This document shows, piece after piece, positions 1 through 10,797 of a stretch of 64,000 nucleotides of DNA (the stretch's first letter is position 1; each line of letters starts with the position of its first letter). The notes beneath the pieces are model-generated. The model saw nothing but the letters and a program-made list of their open reading frames with translations. It did no database searches and was not told the origin of the DNA. The position numbers and the translations under genes are program-made. The DNA comes from Prostheceraeus crozeri (Eukaryota; Platyhelminthes; Polycladida; Euryleptidae), in the NCBI GenBank assembly GCA_907163375.1, contig CAJQUW010004452.1, forward strand, positions 353,136 through 417,135, in the 5' to 3' direction.

Positions 1-541
1 ACAGAAATATAGGACAAAGGCGTCTGTTTACATTTCAGTTTTTATTAGTAAATTGTTAGTCCTAATTTTTTTGACAGTGTATTTTTATAGATATAAATGC
101 TACGTGATAAAAATAAGATGCATGCTAAATTAATGAAATAAACTTAAGTGCTTCTAATTAACTCAAGTGATAATACATCGACGTAAAATCGAAATCAATA
201 AAGATAAAGAAGAAGTCAAAACGTTATTTTCTAATGCAAGCATGCGGAGTCAGAGCAATACGACTTGGGTCGGCGGCGACCCTGTCAAAAATATAGAGCT
301 CCAAATTTTGAGCATCATTGAGCAACAAAGAAACGACTGTCGATTGAAATGGATCAATAGGTATCAGAATGAATGTTGATAACAATAACTACAAGATTAT
401 CTCTGTTTTAGCAGGTTCGCACGTCAGAGTATTAGATTTGCCTGTAAAACTGAGTTTATGCATTTGATCATTTTTTCATCGATTGAATATGTATTTTCAC
501 GTTTATGTTCATCAGCATATGATTATGAATTCATTTTTCAG
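1..541. other. Probable filamin intron, no recognised exon
   Basis: No filamin-like coding sequence is seen here. The stretch ends in a polypyrimidine tract and AG at 540-541, the acceptor of the first recognisable exon. It is most likely the intron before that exon; earlier exons lie outside the window. Confidence 0.5.
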
Positions 542-836
542 GTTGGCCGTCCAGCAGCCTTTACAGTTACTTATAACGGTGTTGGTGCAGGTGGACATCT
601 TCGTTCTTGGGTGCAGACTCCCTCCGGTGCTGAAGACGAAGCGATTGTTCAGTCTGTCGATCGAGACCAGTACACTGTGCGATTTATCCCCAAAGAGAAC
701 GGTCCACATCTTATCCATGTCAATACGGATGATGCACCACTTCCAGGCAGTCCCTTTCGTGTGATGGTCGGCACGTTTGATGCTGATCCTTGTATGGTCC
801 ATGCCAGCGGAGAAGGACTGTCCAGGGGTCGAGTTG
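542..836 (+). CDS. FLN: Filamin exon: penultimate Ig-like repeats
   Basis: This exon encodes a complete filamin-type immunoglobulin repeat and the start of the next one. Filamin is the actin-crosslinking cytoplasmic scaffold. The repeat shows the family signatures: a VGRPA-type start, an aromatic/IPxENGPHxIHV core and the closing PLPGSPFRVMV strand. The acceptor is TTTTCAG at 535-541 and the donor is GTGAGT at 837. The exon is 295 nt, leaving one nucleotide that pairs with the two-nucleotide start of the next exon to keep the frame. Counting back from the terminal exon this corresponds to about repeat 22 of a 24-repeat filamin. The family call is secure; the number is inferred. Confidence 0.9.
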
Positions 837-1728
837 GTGAGTGCAGCTACTTGTTCTCTGGTTGGATTTTAAATGCAGCAGATGCCTTTAAGTGTAGAAA
901 GTCTCATTGTCCTTATTTTCGAAGTTAAACGTCCATTTTGCTTATTGTACCCTTTCGAAAGAACGAAATGGACAAAATCAATTTTTGATGCACAATTAAT
1001 ACAGTCTTTTGTACGCATTGGCAACTGAAACTTCACATTATGCTTGATGTACGCTCGTCTATGTATAATCAGATAGTTACAATAATTACACGTTATTTTC
1101 CATTTTTGCTACAACAAAAAGGAGAGGACGTTACAAAACTGGGACCTGTGGGCTGCCCTCGTCAAGTGTGCGGAGTTCATCCGCTGACGGGAGCAGGCGA
1201 TTTGCCCGCTCAGCACTGACGGCTCCCTGGACCTCTCCCAATAGCAGGGAGGGTTTGGGTTGACACCACCACCACCCCGTCACAAAACTCATTGGAAAAT
1301 TGCGGGAACAAAACAAGTTGATGGCAACAAATACGTCAGCGAAATCATGCATATGTAGCGTGAGAGACTTGTGTTCGTGAATACACTTATTGGCCAATCT
1401 GAATCATTAGAGACGTGATTAGATTCTATTCAGTTGCATAATTTTATCGTCAATGAATGTTATGCATCATGCTAACGTTTCGCGTAAACTGTGGTGATTT
1501 TTATCGCTATGTTGGCCGATTGGAGCAGTAATTCGCATTAAGTGAGTTTATTTCCATAGTCAAGTAAAGAACCCATCGAGAAAGAGAGCTTGTTCTTACT
1601 CAAAACGTACACTGTCGAATGTATGAATTTTTCACCATTACGTACTTTTCAATAACATAATTCCTTCTAGTCTTCAACGTTCATGTTTTCAATGCTCAAT
1701 CTGAGATTACTTTAACTTTGATTTTCAG
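837..1728. other. Filamin intron
   Basis: Intron between two filamin exons, GT at 837 and AG at 1727-1728. A GC-richer patch at about 1130-1290 stands out from the AT-rich background and may be a short repeat; no coding function is recognised. Confidence 0.75.
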
Positions 1729-1895
1729 GCGTGAAAAACCATTTTTTCGTCAACACTGTCAACGCAGGTAGTGGTGCATTGTCTGTAACAGTGGATGGTC
1801 CAAGCAAAGTGCAGCTAAATTGCCATGAACATGAGGATGGTTATGAGTTCACTTATGTCCCCTCAGCTCCCGGAGAATACTTGATTACTATTAAG
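1729..1895 (+). CDS. FLN: Filamin exon: central part of repeat 23
   Basis: This 167-nt exon continues the filamin reading frame (phase 1 in, phase 0 out). It encodes the middle of an Ig-like filamin repeat, with the typical [15 protein letters not shown] segment and the [14 protein letters not shown] strand. The acceptor is ATTTTCAG ending at 1728 and the donor is GTAAAA at 1896. In vertebrate filamins this repeat near the C-terminus lies close to receptor- and GTPase-binding surfaces. That role is family knowledge and is not visible in this sequence. Confidence 0.9.
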
Positions 1896-2555
1896 GTAAA
1901 AATAATTTCTCTTTCAATATAGACACCGTGCGTTATCATCGATGTACCGTTAGGTCAAGTGGTTATTATGAGTGCAATACTGTCCAGGCCACAAAGATAT
2001 ATACATGTAGTTAGGGTAACAATTTATGCTTGCAGTAAAGACAGAAAATCAGTGTCACCCCTTGTGCTTATTTTTCTGAAATTTCGTAGCTTCCATTAGA
2101 CCGATTTTGATATCATAAGAAGATCATTTGAATTGGAGATTAAGTCATAAAAGTAGCTGTTCGAAAACTACTGTTAAAAAATTAGAAGTATTAACGTAAT
2201 AGCAGGAAATTACTAGAGTGGAAAGAATCATGTTTAGAGTCAGCACCTTTTCTGTGTCACAAAGGAAAAAATGCATATAACAAACAGGGATCATTCTTAT
2301 AAGCGAAACGCGAAGCACAGGGTTTGATAAAAACTATCTTAAAACATTCCCAGCGTTTTTGATCCTGCAGGGTGTTGGTCGCACTGTGGTCCTCGGCAAA
2401 ATCAGCGCAAAGTATTTTTCCAACTATGAGAAATTAATAACGGCCTATTATTTAAGACAATGTTGTGCCTTTAGTTACCTAATGTAAATGAAACTGTCGC
2501 ACAAATGTTTTGAACTCATTAGAATTTGCGTTACATGATGATCTATTTCTTTCAG
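1896..2555. other. Filamin intron
   Basis: Intron with GT at 1896 and AG at 2554-2555 after a CTTTC tract. No other features recognised. Confidence 0.75.
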
Positions 2556-2805
2556 TATGGCGGCAATTATCATATCACGGGATCTCCCTTCAAGGCTTTA
2601 ATTTACGGAACTGGTAATGAGCCGTTGGGTCCGATGTCGGAGCAATCTCATTTTGTAGTGAAAACTGTTGAAAAAAATACATCAATGCCTCGACATGGTG
2701 GTCGACATCCCGCATTAGCTGAAAGTGTGCACGTGCACGGAACCGGTTTATCAAACGCCTACATCGATCGTGTCAACCAGTTCACAATTGACGCCAGTCA
2801 AGCAG
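2556..2805 (+). CDS. FLN: Filamin exon: end of repeat 23, hinge 2, start of repeat 24
   Basis: The exon first completes a filamin repeat (YGGNYHITGSPFKALIYGT). It then encodes a Ser/Pro/basic linker of about 40 residues that fits the hinge preceding the last repeat, and then opens repeat 24 (VHVHGTGL...NQFTIDASQAG). The linker is the flexible, often protease-sensitive hinge 2 of filamins. The length is 250 nt, ending in phase 1; the donor is GTAAG at 2806. The exon joins the terminal exon in frame across a 4.46-kb intron. Confidence 0.88.
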
Positions 2806-5800
2806 GTAAGATACTAAGTTTGTTATCAGAGTACCAACCAGATTGTAGTTGTTTCATCAGTGAAATTAATTCAACTGTATCGCCGCGTTTCCGATGCCTG
2901 GAAAATACATAGCTTTATAACTTAACATATTATAACTTTATTTTTTATATAATAATAATAATTTTATATATAATTTTTAACTTATTATAGCTTTAACATA
3001 GAGAATGCATATTTTTTATAGCCTTATAATGAAATATAGTCTCCTCTTTGTTCTGCGGAACTTTCAATGTGCTCGTCTATATTAATCGGTAGTTCATTTA
3101 TATTCTTTGTCTTTGATGATTTTCGAGAAAGATTTTCCAGTTGAAATCCTGATTACTTTCTCGCTCCTAGTACTTTACTTTAAAGACACTGATTGAGAAT
3201 AAGGCAAAATAAAGACTATTGCATTCCTGTTTACAGTTAGATGACCCGAACCAATGAATTCCAGCATTTAATTCAGATATGCCTTTGTGTGCTCTTTCAA
3301 CTGTCGATCTTTTGTCCCCTAGTTAGAGAGCATTGACGTTTAGATGACATGTCATTAGATGCCCGTAACAACATAGATAATGTTCTTTTGGATATGCTCG
3401 CACATGGTTTGTTTATTTTATCTTAGAAACTGCGAAGCTCGCTCCGTCAATTTCGTTGCTTGCATCGTAGAACTGCAGGAAGCGAATGTGTCATCATAAC
3501 TTGTCGTGCCACTTGCTGTATTTCATCACAGAGGACGAGCGAGACTTAAGAAGTAGAAATGTTGATTTTGTTCTGCAAATTTATTTGGCTAATTGCGACA
3601 TGTGAAAAAATTTACAAAACAACAGAGAGAAAAGTTTGTGCGAAACTCAGAGGACACAGATGAGATTTGCAATCTTCAGGAATAGAGGGGAGATATGACA
3701 CAAGAGGAACGCTCTCGGCTCATCATAGAGCTAACAGAGCCTGAGCTGAACTGAATGAGAACAAACAATTGATGAAATACACAGAATTCATGCAAACAAA
3801 CCACAGGCATTGCAATTTAATCAAAATGTATCAACAGCATAGTGACAATAGCAGCAGTTTCATGAAGAGAATTATTTTAAGAAATGATTATCCTAGACAA
3901 TAATGTACCACAAAAAATTTTAAGATTGATAGACTTCTTTACTTAAATCTTCTAGAAATTGAAAACAAGGATACAAGGAATAAAAGGAACATGAAAAACA
4001 AGTAAAATTTCTGTTATTGAAAAGTCAATCTTCCTTTATAGACATTTTAATTATTTGAGCAAAAATCACAATATCTGACATTCGAAAATCATTCTATGTG
4101 ATATTTGTTGTTGTGCATCAAATATCATTGTTAGACAAACATTTGTTTTGCATTGTATAAATTATACTGAATAAATGTAATTATATCATGATAAGTAGTA
4201 CATACTATGTCATATATGACGTAAGATATTGACAAATGTAGTGTAGTATGTTAAATATTTATGCTCGTATTCCACTTACTTGCTTTTGACGCTTGGTGTC
4301 CATTTATCTACGAAGAAAGGTTTTTTACTAGATGTTATTGTTAAGGCAAACAGTCACTCATTAATATAAAATGTGCATAAATATAACATATTTCGGTCTC
4401 ATTACTATTTAAAACGTTGAAATTGATGACTTCACACTCTTGCCCTTAGTTCTATTGTGTTAACTGTGCATGCAAAAAGTAGCATTTATTAATTACTGCA
4501 GGCGAACTATCTTAGGCGACATGTCAGTAGTGTGTTTGAAGAAGTCTCTACTTTTTTGAGGACATAAATGCACAGAGCGTCCGAGGAATTTTGCATTTAT
4601 ACACAATAGAAGTTCACTAATGTTCAAATATGTGTACTACAGAGACTACTAAGCTTCGTTGAATTTTCTGTATTTAGACATTACATTGCTTCTTCATTGC
4701 AGACTAATAAAAGATTCCGTAAGGCGAAGTAACATGTAGTTTTTGTATCAGATTTTCCTTTTGAGGTTGTGGTATTTCCATCGCATGTATGGAATGGGTG
4801 TCAAGAAGTTTTGATTTTTTCCTTCCATTCCTTACTTGTCTAGTTTAACTAGTCATTTATCTTCCCTTACTCCACATTTTCAAGTGTCGGTGAACAGAAT
4901 ATCGTATCATAAATCGCTGCACAAAAAATTATCTTACTTTTCAATCGCTAAATTCTCATTGAAGTTCTTTTGATTTCGACAAATTTATGAATATGAAAGT
5001 CAGTGAAAGTTAATGCTTTGATGTGCGAGTCGAGCGATGCTCAAGTTTGGTTGCTATCAGTTGTGGTCAAATAGAAAGAAAGATTTTATCTGAACAAGTC
5101 GTTATTTAACCGAATGAATTGCACCATCTGAATAGTCTTTCAACGTGCTTTCCTGTATTGTATGAAATGCTTTTGAAACTTAAATGATATCAAGCATTGA
5201 TACATGAAGTCAAATATTTTATGCAATTTTCATCATTTCAAGGCTCAGTCAAGTATTTCTGCTTTAGCTATTTGATGAATTGATAGCAAGAAAGTAATAG
5301 CAAGTAATAATGATGTATGTCTTATCGGCTAAATCGCTTACTAGGGATGACAATCACTGGATATATAGACTAAGGCAAATTCAGAAATATTATCAGGGTG
5401 GTCACACAAACCCGAATTTCGTGTATATTCTCGAATATACACGAATTTTCACAATTTTGAAAATTATACACGAATTCCAAGAATACACGAAATGTAGCAG
5501 CTTGTTAAAATGTGCACCAATTTCTAAGTTTCATAGATTGAAAATCAAGTTGATCGGCTCCTGCTTTCATAGTTGTTGTACAGATGCACCCTGCTATCAT
5601 ATTTAGCCGTGCAGATCATTTTGTATTTTTTGACATCACAGCGAAAAGAGTTTCAGACTGCTCATTTGTTTTCTAGGCAGGCACGGCTCAGAAGTTTAAG
5701 TGCAGCCGTAAGATCTTATATTCTTACCTTGAAAATGGCAATTTTTTTCCAAAAAATAGTTAGTTTAATTTTGATTGATATACAGTGTGCGTATATGGGT

Positions 5801-7269
5801 TTATGCTGCCATATATGTATGGAGCTTTCATCATCCATGGTTTTTCTGCTGCAACCAACCCTGGTCCTCGCACTATCCTGCAGTTTGTCTGATCTTGAAC
5901 CATTCTCAAAAAACGCCACAGCAGTTTTCTGAAGCGTTGCGAGAATTATAGTTCTGATGATGTTTCCGCAGACTTTCAATGACACTTTCGGGGCTCGACC
6001 TCTGGACCAAAGGATCGTTAGGCCAAGTATTTGGCCACGGTGCCACAGAGAATACCCATAGTACTGGCACCAGGTCGTTAGAGCGGGGGGTCCATTTAAT
6101 ATGCAGTGCCGACCATTTTTTTTTGATGTCATAAACTTCATAAGCCTGATTTGAAAAAGCTCTGTTAAAACGATTGTTGAAACGTCTTGTAAAGGATTTT
6201 GAAGCTGTTTACTTGGACAAGGGTCTTGAGGAAGAAGTCCTCGCACTTATCATTATCACCCTACTTTCCATGTTATCAATCCATTGCTTCCCAGAGCTAT
6301 TCTATGCGTAGAAGCATGTGCATAGAGTGGTGGCAAAATTAGTTAGGAGATTCTTACACTGCAACCACCGACAGGGTCCAACATGTCTTCTGGGACGGGG
6401 AATTGCCCCCCTAAGCCAGAATAAAACCACTTCAACCACCAAGATGCGCGAATTTGTCTACCGACTTGTGCGCTACCCTGCTGTTTGCAGTGGTTGTGGT
6501 TTTATCACCTTTAGCTGTAAAAGTACATGTTTAAAGGATGCCGGGATGACCTGAAATACCGTTACTCCCTATCTCGATAAATAGATGATCTAAATCAGGA
6601 CCACTTACCTTTCTATTTTCTCAAACCTTCAAAAAGTATAGCAATCAAATGTATGAGGCAAAACATGAGTTGATGTGAAAGTACTCAATTGATTGCAAAT
6701 TGTTAAAGTCAAATTAATGTTGCTTTGATTGAATTTTCTTCTTGTTTAAAATGAGTTTTCCTCTATCTTTGGTAATGAACATTCATTTGTTGATGCCAGG
6801 GTTGCGATCAGAAAATGCTGATGATAGTTTAAAAGCTTTATCAGTCTTGGCCCATTAATTTTGGTAATAGCTACTGAAGGTAACATACGTTCGATAGGGA
6901 TTGCAAAGAACATGTACATAGACCCTGGATGAGTTCGCAATGTCATCGAGTTTCAATGAAAGAAAAGTAGTGATCTGCATTTGAGTTAATAACTAGAAAT
7001 TGAAGGGTCCCATGTGACTCTTAGTCATTCTTCTAGAATAGATCACTTTTGCTCCATTTTTTCAATTTATTAATTTAACGTCTACTGATGCAATAAAAAA
7101 ATGATGTCCGAACGACTATCTGATGACTGCAGAATATGATCTAGATCAACATGTTGCATTTTTGTAAAACACAACAAATGGTGCCATAAATGTCATACAT
7201 GTATTATCACCATCAACTTCTTTATCAAACATTGTTCTATTGATGGTCAAATGTCCATTTCTTTTTTAG
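2806..7269. other. Large last filamin intron
   Basis: A 4.46-kb AT-rich intron between GTAAG at 2806 and TTTTTAG ending at 7269. A short palindromic cluster of cgaatatacacgaa-like words lies at about 5418-5490. No gene is recognised inside; the open frames at 5.3-6.6 kb look random. Confidence 0.7.
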
Positions 7270-7457
7270 GTAATGAAGTGCTTTTCGTCGGAGTCAATGG
7301 TCCTTCGAAACCATGCGATGAGGTTGTGATTAAACACGTTGGTCTCAATCAATTTGCAGTCAGTTATACAGTGAAGGAACGGGGAACTCATATGATAATG
7401 ATCAAATGGGCCGACCAGCATATCCCTGGGAGTCCATTTATTGTAATCGTACCATAA
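7270..7457 (+). CDS. FLN: Filamin terminal exon: repeat 24 and stop
   Basis: This is the last coding exon of the filamin gene. It encodes the C-terminal half of the final Ig-like repeat, which in known filamins is the dimerisation repeat. It has a GVNGPSKPCDEV segment, the YTVKERGTHMIMIKW strand and the diagnostic end HIPGSPFIVIVP followed by TAA at 7455-7457. Filamins end within a few residues of this GSPF motif, so the stop is the natural one. The acceptor is TTTTTTAG ending at 7269, and the phase matches the previous exon. Confidence 0.92.
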
Positions 7458-7541
7458 TCAATGGTCCCAGATATTATGTATAGATTTGTTTGCGATAAGC
7501 AGTATGAAATGCTTGATCCTGCTCATTTCGCTATCGTCGAT

Positions 7542-7547
7542 AATAAA
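7542..7547 (+). terminator. Candidate poly(A) signal of filamin
   Basis: AATAAA 85 bp after the filamin stop codon, the nearest canonical signal on the coding strand. Confidence 0.45.
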
Positions 7548-10037
7548 AACCAAATCCTGACGCTTGTCCTCCGATAGCTTTTTCGCTATGATATTTCATG
7601 TATGCTCTGACAGACTTCGAACTTTGTTTGACTGAAGCAATTTCGAAGTGTATATTATATACGGATCTCATTCAATATGGATCAAATTGTATCATAACTT
7701 TCCTTGAGTAAAGGAAATGAAATTATTTTCATCGATGAAATGATCCTATGCCTTCTCTTCATAAGATGTAGCTTTTATATCCTTCGAGATTTGTGCAATT
7801 CATACCGATCAGGCTGATTTGATATGTAACGATCATGTTTATTCTTTTCGTCTATGATTTTATTAAAATATTTTCGATGAAGGATCGTCGACGACATTTA
7901 TTGTTGATGCAATTTCTTACTGTATCTATAGTATTAGCGGAATGTTACAGATTTGTTATCTACACTGACCTATTAGATCTAAGAAATACATGATTTCTTT
8001 AATACAGAATAGTTTTCTTATTAAATAGATGCTTGGGAGGTATGTGCAGGAGACGAGGCTGACAATGAGACTTTCATTGATGATGCATAGGTCTACCCTA
8101 TAGCTACCAAGAATCTGCGTGTCTTTCGAGTTCTACCTAGTTCCTCTTTTTGTCAGACAGGTTCATGAGCAGCGCATGTAAATCCAATAGGAGTAAGGCT
8201 AAAATTCTCTGTAAAATTGAAACCTATTTGTTCTGAATAGCTGAAAAGTATAACTAAGTCTAGAGCCACATTTTTGGCATAGGATGTTAGCAAGTCATTC
8301 CCCATCATGCGTCTGATCGATAATTCAAAGACTTCCCATGCCAATAATTATGACTCAATAGGTACTTCTCATTTAATCAGAGAAATGCGCAAATGTATTT
8401 TTCTTTGATCTTGTCTGACAGCAAGATGACCCATAGCTCAAGTGTTGATAGCTTTAAAGACTGCAGAGTGTCTAGCTTCATTGTGGCATTTAATGGAAAG
8501 ACTTCCAGAGACTTAGGCAATTTAAGTTTGTAACTTCTCGACGAACGCTGCGTTTCGTCCTACAATGAATCTTTCAGTATGTCCGAAACTGCCATGTGAC
8601 ATGTAAGGTACACCAGATTGTCTGAACAAAATAGGCTGCACAACATGCAAATGCAGGCCTACACTGAGTTACTTAGCTTTGCCGTGCAGGCGATCAAAAT
8701 CTCGTGGGCGTATAGAAAGGTGTAGGCCTACAATGCAGTGATCGTGCGGGATACGGAAAAAATTCCAATCTGATTAGGTATATGTAATCCTAGTATCTTA
8801 AAATTTATTATAGGCCTATACTTATATTTTCAATTTTCTAAAATTCATGCAGCCGATAAGGCCTATGTATCTTGTATAAATCCAATATGTAATGTACTCT
8901 CATAATTTAGTTTCGTCGTGAAGCTCAGAATTGGAATATAAAATACTTTTTATTGATTGCACAAACATTTAGAAATATCCGGTAGAATTGGACTACTTGA
9001 AAAGCATTTACATATAAACTTTACAAAATACAACAAATAGGCCTGGATGTGCCAGACCGACCGGTCGGTCATGAACTAAGGAACCAGGCATATGAAGACT
9101 TTTAAACATTTATAATCACCAAGTTGGGCGAAATCGACGGACACAGTTTGTCAAAATAAAGTTTTGGTTTCTAATTAAATTTATGCCTAATTCTATTATT
9201 CTACCATTGGCATTTCTGGATTTCTTAAAAGGTTAATGTGCAGCCCTGAATACTTCAATAATTAGCGTGTCGTGTATTAAAGTCAATTTTCGGTTACACT
9301 TTGATTATATTGCATGTATATAGCCTAATTAATCCAATTTGCTAAATCAATGGTTAATTTTCATGCATCACTCGCATTATTCTTTCATCTCTTGTTTTAT
9401 TGAGAACAAAGCTATTATCGAATGGTACATTTGTTGTGAAGAGCATAGCAAGTTGAGTTTTATTCTCTATGTGGCGTACTACGTGTGTCATAAAAACTAA
9501 TAAATATTTAGTATGACAGACTTAATTTCATTGATTTCAACTAATTATTCAGCAGAAAATATGTTGGAATTGTAAATTGTTGAATTGGCTACTTGACTTG
9601 CTTTGCGACATAATTGTACAGATTTGGTTTTGTGTTTTTTACAGCAGGACAATAAAATAATTGAATTCTTTTTTATTACTATAAATTGCTGCAGGTTGCC
9701 GCGTAAATTTCCGCAAGAAAAGGTAAGCCTGAGTTGCGTGCTCCGAATATTATTGTAATTTACACAGCTACTGTATGACCTAGAACAGAGCCTACCTATT
9801 TGGCAACGGAATGGAGCATCAATCTCTCAATCAAAATATGATCATTATTATCTATTCACAGATTAAGTTCGCGTCTCAACTATTCAGCTACAGAGGGTTC
9901 AGCTAAAGAAAGCTTGAGTTGCTTCAAAGCTAAACTTTGGTCAGCTCACCGGTTAGTATGAGCAAGCTGTGAATATCTCTTAGATCGTTAGTGATATGGC
10001 CCTGAGGCCGAGTCCTCCACGTACCCGGTTCCATAAT
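7548..10037. other. Intergenic, no gene seen
   Basis: AT-rich intergenic DNA. Several AGGCCTA words occur at 8.6-9.1 kb, a composition quirk common in some marine invertebrate genomes. No coding or RNA gene recognised. Confidence 0.5.
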
Positions 10038-10248
10038 ATAAAGGGTTCAAAAGAAAAGATTCTTCGGGTACTTCCAAGCGATTATTATTGCGTGTGCGAC
10101 GTTTCGCCCCAAAGGCTTAATCATGCACGAATGAAGATGTACAGCGCAACATTCACATCATACGACCGAAGAAAATCGATAAAGAAAATTATCACGTGAG
10201 CACATGTTAAGGTTAAAAATTCTACTGATAACAAAGATTAAAAGTACC
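10038..10248 (+). repeat. Left arm of inverted repeat (Penelope-like terminal repeat)
   Basis: This 211-bp arm matches 10587-10797 in inverted orientation with only a few differences. It contains, on the minus strand, GGGGCGAAACGTCGC preceded by a TGATTAAGCC stretch, resembling the hammerhead-type motif that Penelope-like retroelements carry in their terminal repeats. Confidence 0.7.
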
Positions 10249-10404
10249 ATGAAAATTAAGAAAATCTTGAGGCAAATGTGCAAAAGTTCATATGGATGAA
10301 AGATTCTTGTCTGTTCATATAGCTTGGTTACCAGCATCCTTGATGTATCTGCTTTCCAAGCTCCTTCTCTTCACATAACCTTTCAGATTTCGGTGCACGA
10401 TCTC

Positions 10405-10572
10405 CTATTCAATATTCATTGAATGTCCTTTATGGTCAGAAACAAAGTGTTCCTTCACTGCAGAAGGATTACTCGACATTACGTGTTCCTTTATGCGCGT
10501 CCCTACCAATCTTGATGTCTCACCGATATAGTATTTCGAGCAGAATTTGCAGGTTATCTTGTATATCAGGTT
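10405..10572 (-). pseudogene. GIY-YIG endonuclease fragment of a Penelope-like element
   Basis: The minus strand between the two inverted arms encodes a fragment with YKITCKFCSKYYIGETSR, then RIKEH, then VKEHFVSDHKGH. This is the GIY-YIG nuclease pattern (Tyr-Ile-Gly, catalytic Arg, a following Glu) found at the C-terminus of Penelope-like reverse transcriptases. In this family the nuclease opens the target for target-primed reverse transcription. Only this terminal domain remains, ending in a TAG at 10405-10407; no reverse transcriptase is visible nearby. The flanking inverted arms are the expected terminal-repeat arrangement for a 5'-truncated copy. Confidence 0.7.
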
Positions 10573-10586
10573 TTTGGTACTTTTAA

Positions 10587-10797
10587 GGTACTTTTAATCT
10601 TTGTTATCAGTAGAATTTTTAACCTTAACATGTGCTCACGTGATAATTTTCTTTATCGATTTTCTTCGGTCGTATGATGTGAATGTTGCGCTGTACATCT
10701 TCATTCGTGCATGATTAAGCCTTTGGGGCGAAACGTCGCACACGCAATAATGATCGCTTGGAAGTACCCGAAGAATCTTTTCTTTTGAACCCTTTAT
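10587..10797 (+). repeat. Right arm of inverted repeat (Penelope-like terminal repeat)
   Basis: Near-identical inverted partner of 10038-10248, with 338 bp between the arms. The GIY-YIG remnant sits between them. Confidence 0.7.
10711..10738 (+). ncRNA. Degenerate hammerhead-ribozyme-like motif
   Basis: The order ATGATTA, AGCC, short loop, GGGC, GAAAC, GTC resembles the hammerhead core (CUGAUGA, stem II, GAAA, cleavage after GUC) known from Penelope-like terminal repeats. The first box departs from consensus, so the motif is probably inactive. A mirror copy lies in the left arm. Confidence 0.4.

Noticed and set aside
167-379. 70-codon frame upstream of the first filamin exon
   Set aside because: No filamin signature, no splice sites that join it in frame, no domain.
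458-541. Open frame extending the filamin exon upstream to 458
   Set aside because: It runs through the polypyrimidine tract and acceptor AG; the exon begins at 542.
5940-6090. tRNA-like stretch with TTAGGCCAAG...TTGGCC
   Set aside because: No complete cloverleaf with A and B boxes could be traced; only a short hairpin.
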